Shown here piece after piece: positions 9,140-58,386 of a stretch of 64,000 nt of DNA. Source of the DNA: Periplaneta americana (taxonomy: Eukaryota; Arthropoda; Insecta; Blattodea; Blattidae); NCBI RefSeq assembly GCF_040183065.1, contig NC_091127.1, forward strand, positions 109,867,834-109,931,833, written 5' to 3'. The first letter of the stretch is position 1. Every line of letters starts with the position of its first letter. A model generated the notes under the pieces. That model did not search any database. It saw nothing but the letters and a program-made list of their open reading frames with translations, and was not told the DNA's origin. The translations under genes were made by a program, and so were the position numbers.

Positions 9140-12100
9140 TCCTCCTCAAAACATTTCTGAGACTCACCTCTGCTGTATATTCCACAAAACAGTTCACTGC
9201 TATTATGAATGATACAGTAAAGCAGCACCTTCTGGATAACAATATGTTAAATTATTCGAAATTCTGGTAAAATTAGAATGTAAACTTTCAGGACAATTGG
9301 TCCTTACACCCTTTCCCCAAATGGACTATTTATCCATTGAAATGTTCTATATTTTCTTAATATTATAACACAGTATAACACAATGTGTCAACCATACACA
9401 CCAATTTACAACAGCAAATCAAGAAGTTCATATAATTAGAATTGTAACGTAATTACAATTACTTTGTTGCATCGAAAATAAAGTGTCATATTTAACATAT
9501 TGCAAATGGCGATTGTAAATTTTATAAAACAAATTAAAAATACCCTTTGTTCCTTTTCATACTATAGCAATTATGTAACACTAGTCTTGCCAACAGAAAA
9601 CGTACAGTATTCTTTCCTTGACAGACTATATTACACACTAGACAAGACAGTTTCTTAAAAAAGATATACCTTATCACTTTAATGTTGATATTACTCTGAT
9701 TATGTATTACAGTAGATTGTAAGAAAGGTTTCATGCTATCAGAAAAAATATTTTCCACATATTTCCTCGTACATATAGCAAAGTCTGAAACTTATTTAAA
9801 AACAAGATTGAACATGTGTGTATGCAATCACGACTAGTAATTACTGTAAATGTTGGAAAATTAAAATTATAATTTACAACTAAGGCGATTCTTTAGATTA
9901 GCGACAACTTGTACAAATCAACAGAAATAAAAAAAAACACTAAATTAAATTATTTTTATTGCAAAAAGAACAGCTCTCTTACCACCTTATAGGCACAACT
10001 AAAAATACAAAATATGAAAGTAAAACATTTCATTAGGACTGTCAAAATTAATTTCTTACCATTGAGTTACGAGTTTTTGGTTGATTAATCAGTTAAGGAC
10101 ACCATATCACCATTAATGTTTTAACTCGTTTTAAATTACATTTAATGTCACTGATATCCTAATAATATTAAAACTTGAACATACAGACATAACTTAACGG
10201 AGGCAATTATTCCCCTCAGTATCTGTTATGCTATCTAAATGCAAAATACAGAATTTCCAACATTGAAAGCCCTCATCATGTACTGGCTGTTTCCCAGCAT
10301 GTTGTCTGCCATAATGGGACTTGCTATCACAGCATTTAATTTTATCTTCAAATTACAACAAATGTACGAAATTATGTTCATCTGTTTCTAGTCAAGTTTC
10401 GATAAATTTCAGAACACTAATCCCACATCTTGTGTAATGTTATGAAGAACATTACGAATTTCATGTAATGGGCGCTTATGTAACTTCTGAGGTACTTCCA
10501 AACTCCAATAATGACTGTTGTGGATATTATCAGTAAAAAATGACTATCCTGGGTTCACAGTTCTGTCATGTACAGATTGCAGAAACTACTTGCACAATTA
10601 ATTTTATTGCTGCTATCGGAATTATTAAATTTTTAAATCAATGAAATCTTCTAACATAATTTCAGCAATTCTGTATGTGCACATTCACGTGAAACTGAAC
10701 AATGTGCTGCTAGACTGAGAGATTTTCTTGGATTTCTTTCTCATGTTATTCCAATTTTATCAAATTTCTCTCTTCATAATTCATTTTAAACTTAGCAAGA
10801 GTATTCACTAAAAAAAAAAAAAAAACGTCATAACATGCACTATTCCACGCCTTCTTTTGAAGCCTACATCGACTGTGATACTACAGCTGCTCACCCATGT
10901 ACCGAGAATTGTACGACAGCCTAAGTACCAGGAATCATGCATGAACTACACCACACAAAGTTTCTAGGAGAGTGAGGCAATCGAGATTGGAAACCCTGTA
11001 CCTTTAATCGATTTAAAGTTTCAAATGATGATAATATTGGACTAGCTTCTATTACTTCTAAATATTTCTTCTTCTTTAGTTAACTGTTAGCAAGTTAATG
11101 GTAAATGGTTATAAATTAGACAGCCCTCCATCTTCTCACTGTCAGAAATAAGTCACTGAAAGAAACTTGCTCTGCAGAATTTATTTCCTAGTTCACGCTC
11201 TTATTTAATATTATTCTGCTCCACAAGGGAACTCCTTTCACACATTACTAAGTTCGTAGGAATGTACAAAATAGAAAGATTTCGATTTGAAACAAATTCA
11301 AATTCAGCATAAACTTGCCTTTTAAGTTAAAATCTCACACTGAATATTATTTCTTGACAAATGAGTCTACTCTTTGAATACTAGTGTCAGTTTTTCCTCA
11401 TTAATTTTCTTCTTTACAACGCAAATTTTGGACAGAGCTCCTTGAAACTTCACACCAGTTCGACAACAATGTCTGATCAATACAAAATAACAGTAGAAGT
11501 GCTTTCATTAATAAATCAAATAATATCAATCATATTTTTTTAATCCACTAATTAACTGAAGTGAAAAATGAATGAAACGATGAGCCTTCTACAGATGAAA
11601 ATGTGGAGACAACACACATACTACTAATTGGAAATAGCAGAGTGTCAATATGAGAATTGTCTGTGCCCTTAAAAGTGTTAAGACACAACCACCTCCATGT
11701 GATGTACTATGGACAATGTTGAAGATAATGCTTTTCAGCTCCTGCAAATAGGCCACGGCAAATCAATCGACCATCCAGCACTGGTTTAGAAAAATAACAG
11801 AATCAAATACTTCGATATAATGTCAAATTAAAATTTACCTTTCATCCCAGGTGTGAAATCCATTCAAGAAAATGAAGATTTAATTTTTTATCAAAGAAAG
11901 ACACATTTGCCATAAAAAATATCAGATTAACCAGTTAAAATGTTGTATGTTCTCATAAATAAACACCTCTAACTATATAAATGCATTTCAAGAAATGTCC
12001 AATAATCTGAGTGGTGAAACCAATTGCCTTAAAAAAATTCAATAATAGTTCCGGTACGTTATGTTCAGTGATGGCAAAAGATTGATCTATTTGTAACAAG

Positions 12101-13260
12101 TCAGTGGATTTCTTTAACAAAATATTCCTATCGTTATCACAGCCACTGATATGCAATGTTGCACAAAGTTCAATAAAATACACCATTCAGTTTATCTACA
12201 ATTTCATGAACATTCCAATAGACAAATTCATACTGTATACATCTTTGTTAGAGAGCTTCATTTTTCTTACTGTTACAATTTTAATATTATGAACAGGTCA
12301 ATCTCTTAATTTTAATGTACCTTGTTTTAAACAGTCTCGTTTTCTTTCAAACTTCAAATCAAAATACATGCTTAATAAATTTGAATCTGTGTACTTATAA
12401 TCTGCACATTCCTACTAAATGCTCTCACGAGATCAGATATAAGCCCTCATGGAAGGCACTTAAAGATTCAAGCAACAGCTAAAGGTTGCACTATTAATGA
12501 ACTGTTGAAGCATTGTTATCTGAAATGAGCATCCCATCTCAAAACCGATGCACATAGTTAACGAGCTCTTGCACTTGAATTAGGTTTAGGATAGGATACA
12601 CACTGTTAAGTTACCCACAAAATTATAGGCTGCAGATCCGACCAGAGGGTTTGGAAGTTACGTATCCTTGTTACGTGTTGCATAGAAACTACAACTTACA
12701 TTATAAATTTAAAATATTACATTAGTATATTTTAAAAATTATAGCACAGTGAAAAATGCTATCACTTTATAATTATTTCATGAGATTGACTTTCTATCAA
12801 TACATTTTGCAGTCTTTTAAAAGAGTACACGAGAATACTCTAGAGTATCTTGATGTTCAACACCCAACATTATAGGTATAATTAAAAGTGATTAAATAAC
12901 ATAGAACTGAAAAAATTCTAATGCCCTACAGAGTATACTTATTATCTAGAGATGGGCATGACAAAATCTCTACCAAGAAGTATCAGAAGTGAAGCAGTCT
13001 CTTCAGTTACTCTTGGTAAGAAGCCAAGTAAATATGTTTATTACAGAATAAAGAATTTCCACACAAAATTCTTTCGGAAGGTTCAAAGAATATTTCATAG
13101 CTAATATCCGAATTGTAAAGTATCTATGATTTACAAATCAGTAGCAAGAAGTGAAAATATAATTTTGATGTGCAGTCAATGAGCACAGAATAACTGGGCC
13201 AGGACGTAGTGAATTCTGAAAAGTTAAGCTATGATATAATGATTCTGTTTTTCAGTGGGG
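9140..13260. other. AT-rich stretch without recognised genes or repeats
   Basis: About 4.1 kb carries no recognisable protein fragment, no terminal inverted repeats and few obvious transposon pieces, in contrast to the rest of the window. Open frames are short and resemble nothing known. It could be old intergenic DNA or an untranslated part of an unmapped transcript; the sequence alone does not decide. Confidence 0.4.
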
Positions 13261-13267
13261 GGGGGGG

Positions 13268-13520
13268 GGGCGAACTGCCTTAGTACCTCAGTTGACAGAG
13301 CACTGGTTTACAATGACTGCAAAACCGAATTCGAATCCCAGCGACAGCAGTCATAACCAAAGCTAAGCTTCCTAAGTGTTTTTCTCAGGGTTCTCCTGCT
13401 TCCGGGGGAAAGAAAATGACCAAACCTACCCCATTATCTCCTGGCATAGTTGTCTCATAAATGATGCCTTATTGGTGTCACTTATGAGGTTCAAACCTAT
13501 CTTCGGACAGTTGACTAAAC
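13268..13520 (+). repeat. tRNA-derived SINE
   Basis: The head has TACCTCAGTTGACAGAGCAC (A-box-like) and CGAATTCGAATCCCAGCG (B-box-like). The body has GGGTTCTCCTGCTTCCGGGG, GACCAAACCTACC and ATCTTCGGACAGTTGACTAA. It is preceded by a G-run at 13257-13270. No separate functional tRNA is claimed. Confidence 0.65.
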
Positions 13521-13949
13521 AACAACTTCTGTTTCAATCACCCCATCATCATTCTCCATTACAGTATTCATTATCATAACTTCAATAGCTTTCACTCAAA
13601 ACAGTACAGCGCTATGCAATATTATGATTCGGGTACAGATGAATATATCTGAGAAGGCACAGTTTGCTTCCAGGGGTGAGATTGAAGAATACTCTAGTGG
13701 GACACTATTGATACCTTAAGACATGCAGGCTGAATCGACAGATGTCACTATAGAGCTAAGTCATGAATTTACAAAAACGCGACCATTCAGACTTAAAAAA
13801 AATCATTTTCATTATAGCATTGATAGAATTGATATGACACAGTAAGCTCACTGGATGCTGGACTGAAATGATTGCCTTTGGGCCCTCCTCTGCATAAAAA
13901 AGACAAAAAGAAACATAAGTTAATGGCTACTTCATGTATTCAACCATGC

Positions 13950-14230
13950 CAGCCTCAAATTTCTCAGAGAACGAGAATAGAAAGATAACAAGCAATGGCA
14001 ATGTGATTAGATGAGGATTATGGTGTCCTTGATCCCCAGATTTGAATCCTTACAATTTATATTTATGAGGGAAAATAAAATTGTCTCACATATTAAATGA
14101 ATTAAAAGAGAAAATCTCAACTGAGCAACAATCAGGAGTCAGGAAGTTAAATTGGAAAAATTCGCGAGTGAAGTTGAATGAAGCGAAAAAATTCACAATG
14201 TTGAGGTATATGCAGTGCAAACGATAGAGC
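13950..14230 (+). pseudogene. Mariner-like transposase C-terminal remnant
   Basis: Around 14020-14130 the plus strand carries a decayed version of the pattern SPDLxPxxFxLWG followed by LNELKEKIST, as found near the third catalytic residue of mariner-type transposases. Frameshifts and stops are frequent and no terminal repeats were found. It is a weak but characteristic remnant. Confidence 0.4.
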
Positions 14231-14721
14231 AAGACATCTTTACTCTCAATGCACACGAGATGTCTACTCCCAGGAGTCCCAGCACAGTGAAGATATATGG
14301 AGTTTTCAGAGTATCTGGTAAGAAGAGATGTCGTGACTGTTGATGTTAATCTTCACGACAATTCTACCAGTGACACACTCAAGCATAAAACTTGCAGCTA
14401 TCTCTCTGATGCAGCCTACCCACTTTGTCTTGTTATATTTTCCATCAGAGAACCGAGAAATGCTCGAATTTCGAGCCACCAATATATTGTGAGGCTTCTC
14501 CCTACTCAAATTCATTGTCTTTCCACTGAGATCATTCCTGCTAGTTGACACCATGAGAAATCTGCTTTTATTAGAATTGTTGGGCCTCCCTTGATCAACT
14601 TCAACCCTGACAAGGCCATCATGCTGCAACAGAAGTCACAAGGAAAGAGCATGACAGGAAAGATAAAAATACTGGAGAAATGGCTATGCTTTGAAAAATC
14701 TTCTAATACTTTGGGTACTGG

Positions 14722-15775
14722 CATTCATTCATTCATTCATTCATTCATTCATTCATTCACAGTGTTCTGCCCAAGGGCAAGTCTTTCACTGCAAACCCAG
14801 CATTCTGCAATCGTTCCTATTTCCTGCATTCCTCTTAGTCTCCGCATATGATCCACATATCTTAATGTCGTCTATCATCTGATATCTTTTTCTGCCCCGA
14901 ACTCTTATCCCGTTCACTATTCCTTCCAGTGCATCCTTTAGAAGGCAGTGTCTTCTCAACCAGTGACTCAGCCAATTCCTTTTTCTCTTCTTGATCAGTT
15001 TCAGCATCATTATTTCTTCACCCACTCTTTCCAACACAGCTTCGTGTCTTATTCTGTCTGTCTACAATGCTACACTCCACACAAAGCAATTCACTAGTCT
15101 CTTCCTTTGTTCTTTTTCCAGAGGTCTGCAGAAGATGCTCTTTTTTCTATTAAAAGCTTTCTTTGCCATTGCTATTTTTCTTTTGACTTCTTGGCAGCAA
15201 CTCATGTTCCTGCTTATAGTACACCCAGGGTGCGAATTAATGGGGGGGGAGGTCAGGAAATTTCCCCCCTTATTGGAAAGTTATTCCCCTCTCATAAATT
15301 CATATTAACATCCCTGCCAGGGATAACTTCTATCCCCCCTCACAAAATATAATTGTTTTAATAGAGTATATGTATTTTATAAAGTACAAAGTAAGCAAAG
15401 AAAATAATATTGATGCATTATCCATCACCAGCAATCTGACCTTATCTTATCTTAAGCCTGTTCATAGATATAATAATTATTATTATGATCAAGATGCAAG
15501 ACAAGCAAATCAGTGCGACCAAGAGTTGAGCCGTATCAAATGAGGATAATAATTTTATGTACGGTATTCTCTATCTAGGATTCTATCCCCCCCCTCATCA
15601 GAAATCTTAATTCGCACCCTGAGTATACCCCAAGTATTTGAAGCTGTCCACTTGCTCTACCACCTCATTTAGAATTCGCAGATTTACCTTGTTTACTTTT
15701 CTTCCTATGACCATAGTGTTCGTCTTGTTGGCATTTATCTTCATTTACTGGTATATAGTTTGGTAAATGCTTTTG
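14722..15775 (-). mobile_element. LINE 3' part with (GAAT)n tail, interrupted by a hAT MITE
   Basis: The minus-strand frame at 15037-14786 encodes MLKLIKKRKRNWLSHWLRRH, DALEGIVNGIRVRGRKRYQM and IDDIKICGSYAETKRNAGNR, typical of the end of an RTE-like protein. The element ends in (TGAA)n complement at 14726-14757. The upstream part continues through 15217 and resumes after the insertion 15226-15621, ending near 15775. Several frameshifts are present. Confidence 0.7.
15226..15621. mobile_element. hAT-type MITE
   Basis: The 15-bp ends CAGGGTGCGAATTAA and TTAATTCGCACCCTG are perfect inverted repeats. The flanks AGTACACC (15218-15225) and AGTATACC (15622-15629) are an 8-bp duplication with one change. 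The host LINE sequence is continuous when the element and one flank are removed. The 396-bp interior has no coding capacity and contains runs of C and G near both ends. Confidence 0.85.
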
Positions 15776-16026
15776 TTGCAAACCAATTTATTACTCTGTT
15801 AACCCAAACTGAGTCAATTTACACTAACATGGATTTAATTTGTGTTTCTTCTGAAAGGTGCATTAAAATGTGAAAATAAATTAGGGTTAATTATATTTTT
15901 AATGTGATTTTTATCTAACACAGTTTAGGCCTTGAATTCCTGGTGTACTGAGCAACAGTCATCTCCCCATCCACTTCAATAAATTTTACATAGAGTTCCA
16001 TCACGTTTTTCTCGGGGGGGGGGGAA

Positions 16027-16028
<2 letters not shown>

Positions 16029-16080
<52 letters not shown>
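16029..16080. repeat. (AAT)n microsatellite
   Basis: Uninterrupted TAA trinucleotides, preceded by a G-run at 16015-16023. Confidence 0.95.
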
Positions 16081-16504
16081 CATTAAAACAGAATGTACTA
16101 TTTAGAGGACAAGTGAAGAAATGTTATTGAACTACAATTAACAATTAACTGCTATACAGTATAGCACATGAGAATACCCAGTAAATGTTATTGTTATGCA
16201 TGACTCATAGACTATGAGTAATGCCAAGCTTGTATAAACTTTTTATAGTTAAGCATGCATTATACACGTGTCTGTTTTGCATCAGTGTCAAAGTACAACT
16301 GAATAACATTATTTTTTTTTAATATACTGTAACCCCCATGAATTAGGTTATGTATTATATGCAGATTATCCTTGTGTATAGGAATGAACTAGGCTACTTC
16401 ACATTGTTCAGTTTATTGGATATGACTTAAGCATTTCCATGACAACCTAAGTCAAATTTCTGTTCCACAAAACCTTCTTATTTTTTCTATTAGTGTAGTC
16501 AAAT

Positions 16505-16835
16505 AAGGAACCAAGGGATATTTATAAAGATCCGGACATAATAGCCTTAATAAAAAGTCGAAGACTACATTGGCTTGGACACGTTCTACGGCGTGATGAA
16601 GATTCTCTTCTACGAAAAGCTTTCAACTATTCTCCAAGATGTAAGAGACCTCTTGGTAGACCTTGTCTCCGTTGGCATGACAAGTATAATATATGATAAT
16701 CTTTCTACAGTGGGAGGACAACAAGAAGATGCAGAGAACAGAGACGAATGGTGATATATCGTGAATGAGGCTAAAAATCTCTTAGATTTTGAAATGCCCT
16801 AAATTGATTGATTGGTTGATTGATTGATTGATTGT
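16505..16835 (+). mobile_element. RTE-like LINE 3' end with (TTGA)n tail
   Basis: The plus strand encodes, with frame breaks, KSRRLHWLGHVLRRDEDSLL, RKAFNYSPRCKRPLGRP and further downstream MRLKIS-like text, the usual RLxWLGHVxR and GRP motifs at the end of RTE proteins. It ends ATTGATTGATTGGTTGATTG. It is a third, distinct RTE-like family in this window. Confidence 0.65.
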
Positions 16836-16965
16836 AGGTCAAATATAGATCTTACACGTCAAAACTGACTGCCACAAAGATGACACATACTTTCTCATTA
16901 TTTTATATATTTTGCAACAATTCTGTTACTTTATTATGTTGCGAATATTACTAACTACTCCACTG

Positions 16966-17160
16966 CAGTGGCGTATACTGGTTAAAGGGTTTGGGCTACC
17001 GCTGACCCTATTATTACACAAAATATATCTAACAATTACTTTAATTTTAATTACTATGGTAAAACTAATAATACAAAATCATTACATTATGTTATATTAT
17101 AAACTTTTTCTTTTGTAATTTCCTTGGGCTACCCCCGGTAGCCTGCAAAATACGCCCCTG
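16966..17160. mobile_element. hAT-type MITE with perfect 8-bp target duplication
   Basis: The ends are CAGTGGCGTAT on the left and, reverse-complemented, CAGGGGCGTAT on the right. CTCCACTG flanks the element at 16958-16965 and 17161-17168 without change. Subterminal GGGCTACC occurs in inverted form on both sides. The element is 195 bp and non-coding. Confidence 0.85.
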
Positions 17161-17554
17161 CTCCACTGTAATTAAAAAATTGTATGGTTTAAATAATTAC
17201 ATGAGTCATACTATCTTTGAGAAAGAAATTTCATAAGAAATCACTGGCTTATGCAAAAATTCACTCAAACATTAATAAAGAAGGTTTACAAACCAAATTC
17301 TTCAAGAAATACAATTTACATGTGAAGTCACCTGCTTGCAGAGGATAAAAATGGACTAAAATCACAATGAAAAGTAGAAATAAATCTGTATATTGTAATT
17401 AATTTCTCTCAAAAAATCATTTTTCGCAGGTAGAAAATCTATTTTTTCACTTATCAGTTTATTCCACATAATACAACATATCATGGGGAAAGTCCTTACA
17501 TTTATTTGGACTGGATCATCAGTGTGTTGTTGATGAAAAAAAAAAAAAATTATA

Positions 17555-17881
17555 CAGTGTGTCCAGAACAAATGTTACTGCTAAAGTTTTATAACTCAAC
17601 AACCAACAAATTTATCCAAATGCCTTTTGCTGCACAAGAAAGAGGAACTCACAAAGTTTTTAAGGTGATCAATAAATTAATGAACGAAATAAAAGTGTCG
17701 CCAACATAAAACTTCACAACTGAATATCCTAGTGGAAATCACGAGGAATGGAATTATGGTGTTGCCACTATAGAAACTTGGCGAGTTCCTCTGTCTTTTG
17801 CAGCTAATGGCATTTGGATAAATTTATTAGTTTCTGAGTTACAAAATTTTCTTATAGTTACTGTTTGTTCTCGACACCATG
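17555..17881. mobile_element. Mariner-type MITE with about 100-bp inverted repeats
   Basis: The left end CAGTGTGTCCAGAACAAATG and the right end (reverse complement CATGGTGTCGAGAACAAACA) begin arms that pair over about 100 bp, including CAAATTTATCCAAATGCC and AGAGGAACTC. TA dinucleotides flank both ends (17553-17554 and 17882-17883). The 327-bp element has no open frame. Confidence 0.75.
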
Positions 17882-18504
17882 TATTTCATGTACATCATTT
17901 CTGAACAAATCGACTCATATATGCAATATGAACAAACCCCATCCAATAGGTTAGGAGGAACTACGAACATTCCATGAAAACGGAGCATCAATATTCTTCA
18001 TTTGACTGCTGTACAGAAATGACATACCCGGAACAAATTTTTTGGTACTGGGGATGACGAAAGCAAGTATTTCCGTAAAAATCTTAAAATCGGTTTTCAT
18101 CATCGCAATACTTTCTACTTATATTTTGTATGAGAAAGTAAAAATGCAGTCACTACTTGAAGATTCAAACTGTAAATTAAAATGAACTAACGCAAGACAT
18201 TTAGGAATTGGAAATTGGACAGCAGTTCATCACACAACATAATACTGAAAGATTAGACACAGAGTCAATCAATTTTTTTACTACAATAGGTAAAATTGTG
18301 GCATAAATTGTGAAAATTTACACACTCTGCACTCTGTAGCACTACCAATTACAATGGTAAGTGCAAGTCTGATATAGATGATAATGATGATGAGGTGATG
18401 ATAATGATCTCTCATCATAAACAACAAAAAATAGGCAGAGGCACAAACAACTGCATACCATTTTCATTATTATGTTGCAATATTTTATTAAATTTTACAC
18501 TTGT

Positions 18505-18740
18505 GTTGGGCAAGCCTGTGGTCCAGGTAACACAGGGATTTTCTCTGAGAGCCCAGTGGCATCCGAACGAATCTCCATTATCATCTCATCTCATTGCTGG
18601 TGTAGCACAGACAAGCCTATGGTGCACCCTGAACAACGACTCTGTCAATAAATTAGTCTACACAACTGACTTCATATGGGTGAATGACAAAAAGTCAAAT
18701 ACCCGCCATTAATAAAAAAAATAAATAAATAAATAACACA
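18505..18740 (+). repeat. SINE-like repeat with (AAAT)n tail
   Basis: It contains GGTCCAGGTAACACAGGGAT, GCTGGTGTAGCACAGACAAG and CAACTGACTTCATATGGGTG, and ends in AAATAAATAAATAA. Part of it recurs at 6020-6215. A clear tRNA head was not seen. Confidence 0.5.
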
Positions 18741-19560
18741 CTTATATAAAATATAATAATCAAAGACGGAAAACACACATAAAAATCAAAAGTAAATAAA
18801 AGTTGAACATGGGAAAAGTTTATTAAAATTTTACAGTGATTGGAAAGATTGGAGAAAGCTGGATTTGTAGTGAAAAACCTGTCCTTGGATAGGAAACTAT
18901 GAATAATTGAATACTTACAGGTTATTAGATGACAAGAAATTCATTTTAAAAGGAAAAATTATGATCCTTTCAAGAAAATAATTTAATGACTGAGAATTCG
19001 TAGTACTTTAACTCTTTTCCTGATGCCAATGGCACTCCACCAGTGCATGTTTTCATGCTTTGGTGCACGTTTTTGTTTTGCTGTACAAGCTAAGTGATAA
19101 CTGATCGTGTAATTGTGAAATTTGAGGTCCTCATGAAGAATGTTTCTGTGACTTCAAAGCTTATGTTTAGTCACATGAAGAGTGAGAAAAACAGGACAGA
19201 CTGGGTTGCTGTTGCTGAGGAATTTACTTCACTGTGGCTGGGCATAACAAGTGAGAAAGAAAACACAACATATAATACGATAATATTGAAAGGTCTTCAA
19301 TCAGTAATGTATGAAATATTTTCTGACAATGTAAATAATGATAAAAACAATAATTTCAGAGGTTGAAAATTCAGATGATAATGTACGAGGTAATGCAGAT
19401 GTCGGTGTTAGTGTAGAAAATGTTTCCAGTTCCATAGCTTATGACGCCCCGATATCATTTCCCAACAAAGGGTATTGCATTTTTGTTCGACAAAATCAAA
19501 TTCTCGCAGTTCTGAGCCAAATTCTCATGCAGGTATCGAGAGATAAGAGAGGCATTAGGC
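18741..19560. other. Stretch without recognised gene
   Basis: Two open frames (19094-19366 and 19338-19634) are short, AT-rich and unlike any family recognised. The second runs into an RTE fragment. Confidence 0.3.
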
Positions 19561-19564
19561 TTCT

Positions 19565-20088
19565 ATCTTTGCTCACACTGAAAAAACTGAAAGTTAGAAT
19601 TTATAAAAGTTATATTACCAATTGTTCTGTATGACTGTGAAACATAGACTCTCACTTTGAGAGAGGAACAGAGGCTAAGGGTGTTTGAAAATAAGGTGAT
19701 TAGGAAAATATTTGGGGCTAAGAGGAATGAAGTTACAGGAGAATAGAGAAAGTTACATAATGCAGAACTGCACACATTATATTCTTCACCTAATATAATT
19801 AGGAACATTAAATCCAGACATTTGAGATCGGCAGAGCATGTAGCACATATGGGTGAATCCAGAAATGCATATATGCATATACAGTGTTAGTTGGAAGACC
19901 TGAGGGGAAAAAAAGACCTTTGGGGAGGCGGAGACGAAGATGGGAAGGATAATATTAAAAATGGATTTGAGGGAGGTGGGATATGATGATAGAGACTGGA
20001 TTATGCCCAGGATAGGGACTAATGGCAGTCTTATGTGAGGGCGGCAATGAACCTCTGGGTTCTCTAAAAGCCATTTGTAAGTACAGTT
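19565..20088 (+). mobile_element. RTE LINE 3' fragment (same family as 27208-29090)
   Basis: It matches 28580-29085 with many changes: ACTGAAAGTTAGAATTTATA, GAGAGAGGAACAGAGGCTAA, GGGGAGGCGGAGACGAAGAT and GGGCGGCAATGAACCTCTGG. It ends TTTGTAAGTACA. The protein RLRSAEHVAHMGESRNAY is broken by frameshifts. Confidence 0.85.
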
Positions 20089-21169
20089 GGAACCACCGAT
20101 TGTGGCAAATGTCCTTGCTGACAGTGCCAGTTGACGAGCTATTTGTTGTCCTTCATGAATGAGTTGGCGATAACATTTTCCTCTGCTAGTATCATTGTTA
20201 TGAAACATACAAATGGACCACAGTACAGTCCGAGTGGATAATTTGTAGCGTGCCGCAAGAGACTTTCGTTCGCAATGATTTTACAGTACATCTCCCAATA
20301 CATATAATATTTGTTTAGTGACTGTCCAGAGTCCAATAGAATACTCGGGCATGCATGTTTACTCATGTCCTACCCATTCCAGCTGCAACAGAGATAACAA
20401 CCGATCTTGCAGCGGTGAGTAACTCGCTCTCGAGTTCACATTAACAAAATCCATGTGCTTAAATCACTGGCACCCACTGTAAGTGTACTCCAGCTTCAAA
20501 CTTAAATGATTATTAAAAAAATGTATTCACTTATGCACGATTTGTATTAATATTTAAAATTTTGCAATTCGAATATATGAGTTTTAGAAGAAATGCCTTC
20601 AGAAAATTTAAATTAGAATTGTTACCCTTCAGAAAAATAGATTAGGAAAAATGTACAGATATGTTAAAATGTTACTGTTCACTTGATTGGTTCAATTTTT
20701 TAAAATTCCGATATCTTTAGAGTTAAAAATTCTATGCAATACCTACTGCTTCTGAATTTGGCCCTAAGAAACTTAAAAGCAGCCAAGAAATCAGTTTATA
20801 GAGTTGATATCAAAGAGAGATATTATTGGAAGAGATAACCCTCTGGTCTAAATCATCAAGCCCTCCATTTAAACATGTTTTCTGAAATAATAATAAAAAA
20901 AATTACATTTACATCTTATGTCATGTGTGCTGGACTAGCAAAAAAAAAATCACCAGCACACTACAGCACGCAACATTGTCCACGATCAAAAAACACAACA
21001 ACTTGAAACAACAAGTGCTTCAGGAACGATCCTTTTTAAAATTTGACATTTCAAATTATATGTTGTAAGTACCGGGTTGATTTGTCTCTATTTCACGTTT
21101 AAAATTTTGCCATAGTATGACACAAACTTGGTAAAGAAGGCAAACAACAATTCACTTGTAGGAGAAACA
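20089..21169 (-). other. Region downstream of the katanin stop
   Basis: AT-rich, with no recognised protein fragment except an unassigned minus-strand open frame near 20115-20208. It presumably includes the katanin 3' untranslated region, but no polyadenylation signal could be chosen with confidence. Confidence 0.35.
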
Positions 21170-57585
<36,416 letters not shown>

Positions 57586-57841
57586 CACAGCTAGAAACGC
57601 AATATTGTATATTTGAAGAGTCCACAAATCCACAGTGATAATGTAAACACTCTTAAGGTTATGTTCAGGCGAAGGCCTGTTGAAGATATGCTGTATGTCA
57701 GCACATGAAAAATACTTCTCAGAATAAATCACAACATAACGAAATAATGAAGTAATTCTTATGTCAGTGGCTATAACATGCTGTTAATATTTTACTGCAA
57801 TCACAATGCTTCAATCACAATAGAAGTACCAACAAACTTAC

Positions 57842-58045
57842 CGATTTTGCAGACCACCTCAACGTGAAGACAAACTCTCAGTGCAATCCGTAAAATTGAT
57901 AGAAATACTGTCGTTGCTGCATGTTGCTAGGGACAAGGTCGATATAACTCGATCCTTCTTCATCTCGACTTTGTGTAGGGTAGACAACTTTGCGTGCACA
58001 CCAGCAAGGCGGGTGGACTGAACCCAAATCTGCAGGTGTAATAAC
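57842..58045 (-). other. Probable 5' untranslated exon of katanin
   Basis: A strong splice donor (GTAAGT) on the minus strand begins at 57841, directly after 57842. Joining it to the acceptor TTCTAG that precedes 57590 leaves CTGTG before the start codon at 57585. In the katanin reading frame this exon carries a TAG stop and no ATG between that stop and 57585, which supports 57585 as the initiator. The 5' end is not visible; 58045 is an estimate based on a TATA-like box at 58068-58074. Transcript data would be needed to confirm the exon. Confidence 0.55.
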
Positions 58046-58067
58046 ATAAGAGTCACTGCTCCGCCAA

Positions 58068-58074
58068 CTTTATA
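58068..58074 (-). promoter_or_regulatory. TATA-like box upstream of katanin
   Basis: On the minus strand the sequence reads CTCTATAAAGTTGGCGG just upstream of the proposed 5' exon. A start site about 30 nt downstream would fall near 58040. It is the only TATA-like match noted close to the exon. Many insect housekeeping genes lack a TATA box, so this is only a candidate. Confidence 0.3.
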
Positions 58075-58382
58075 GAGGAATCAATAACGATGTTGTATTC
58101 GGTCTACCTGTGCCTTTGAACCTGTTCATCCTACAGTACGGTCGAGTCCAGTAGAGTGGACACGAAAGGAGTTTGAATTGTAAACGACAGTTACATTGTC
58201 TGATTATAGAAGTCATTGCTCTTAAGTGTTTTCTCTGATCTGGCTGAGCAAATTCTTGAGATATAGTAGATCTCGTTTAAACGAATCTGAGAAGTTCAGT
58301 TCGATTGGTGATGCAATGCGGTATCCAATTACATGGGACACAGAGGGAAAGTGGTGAAAGAAAAAGAAACTTTACTCCATTC

Positions 58383-58386
<4 letters not shown>

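Noticed and set aside
57586-57732. Possible N-terminal extension of katanin in the same frame
   Set aside because: It has no ATG, is unlike katanin N-termini, and a good splice acceptor lies at 57591-57592 directly before the conserved start.
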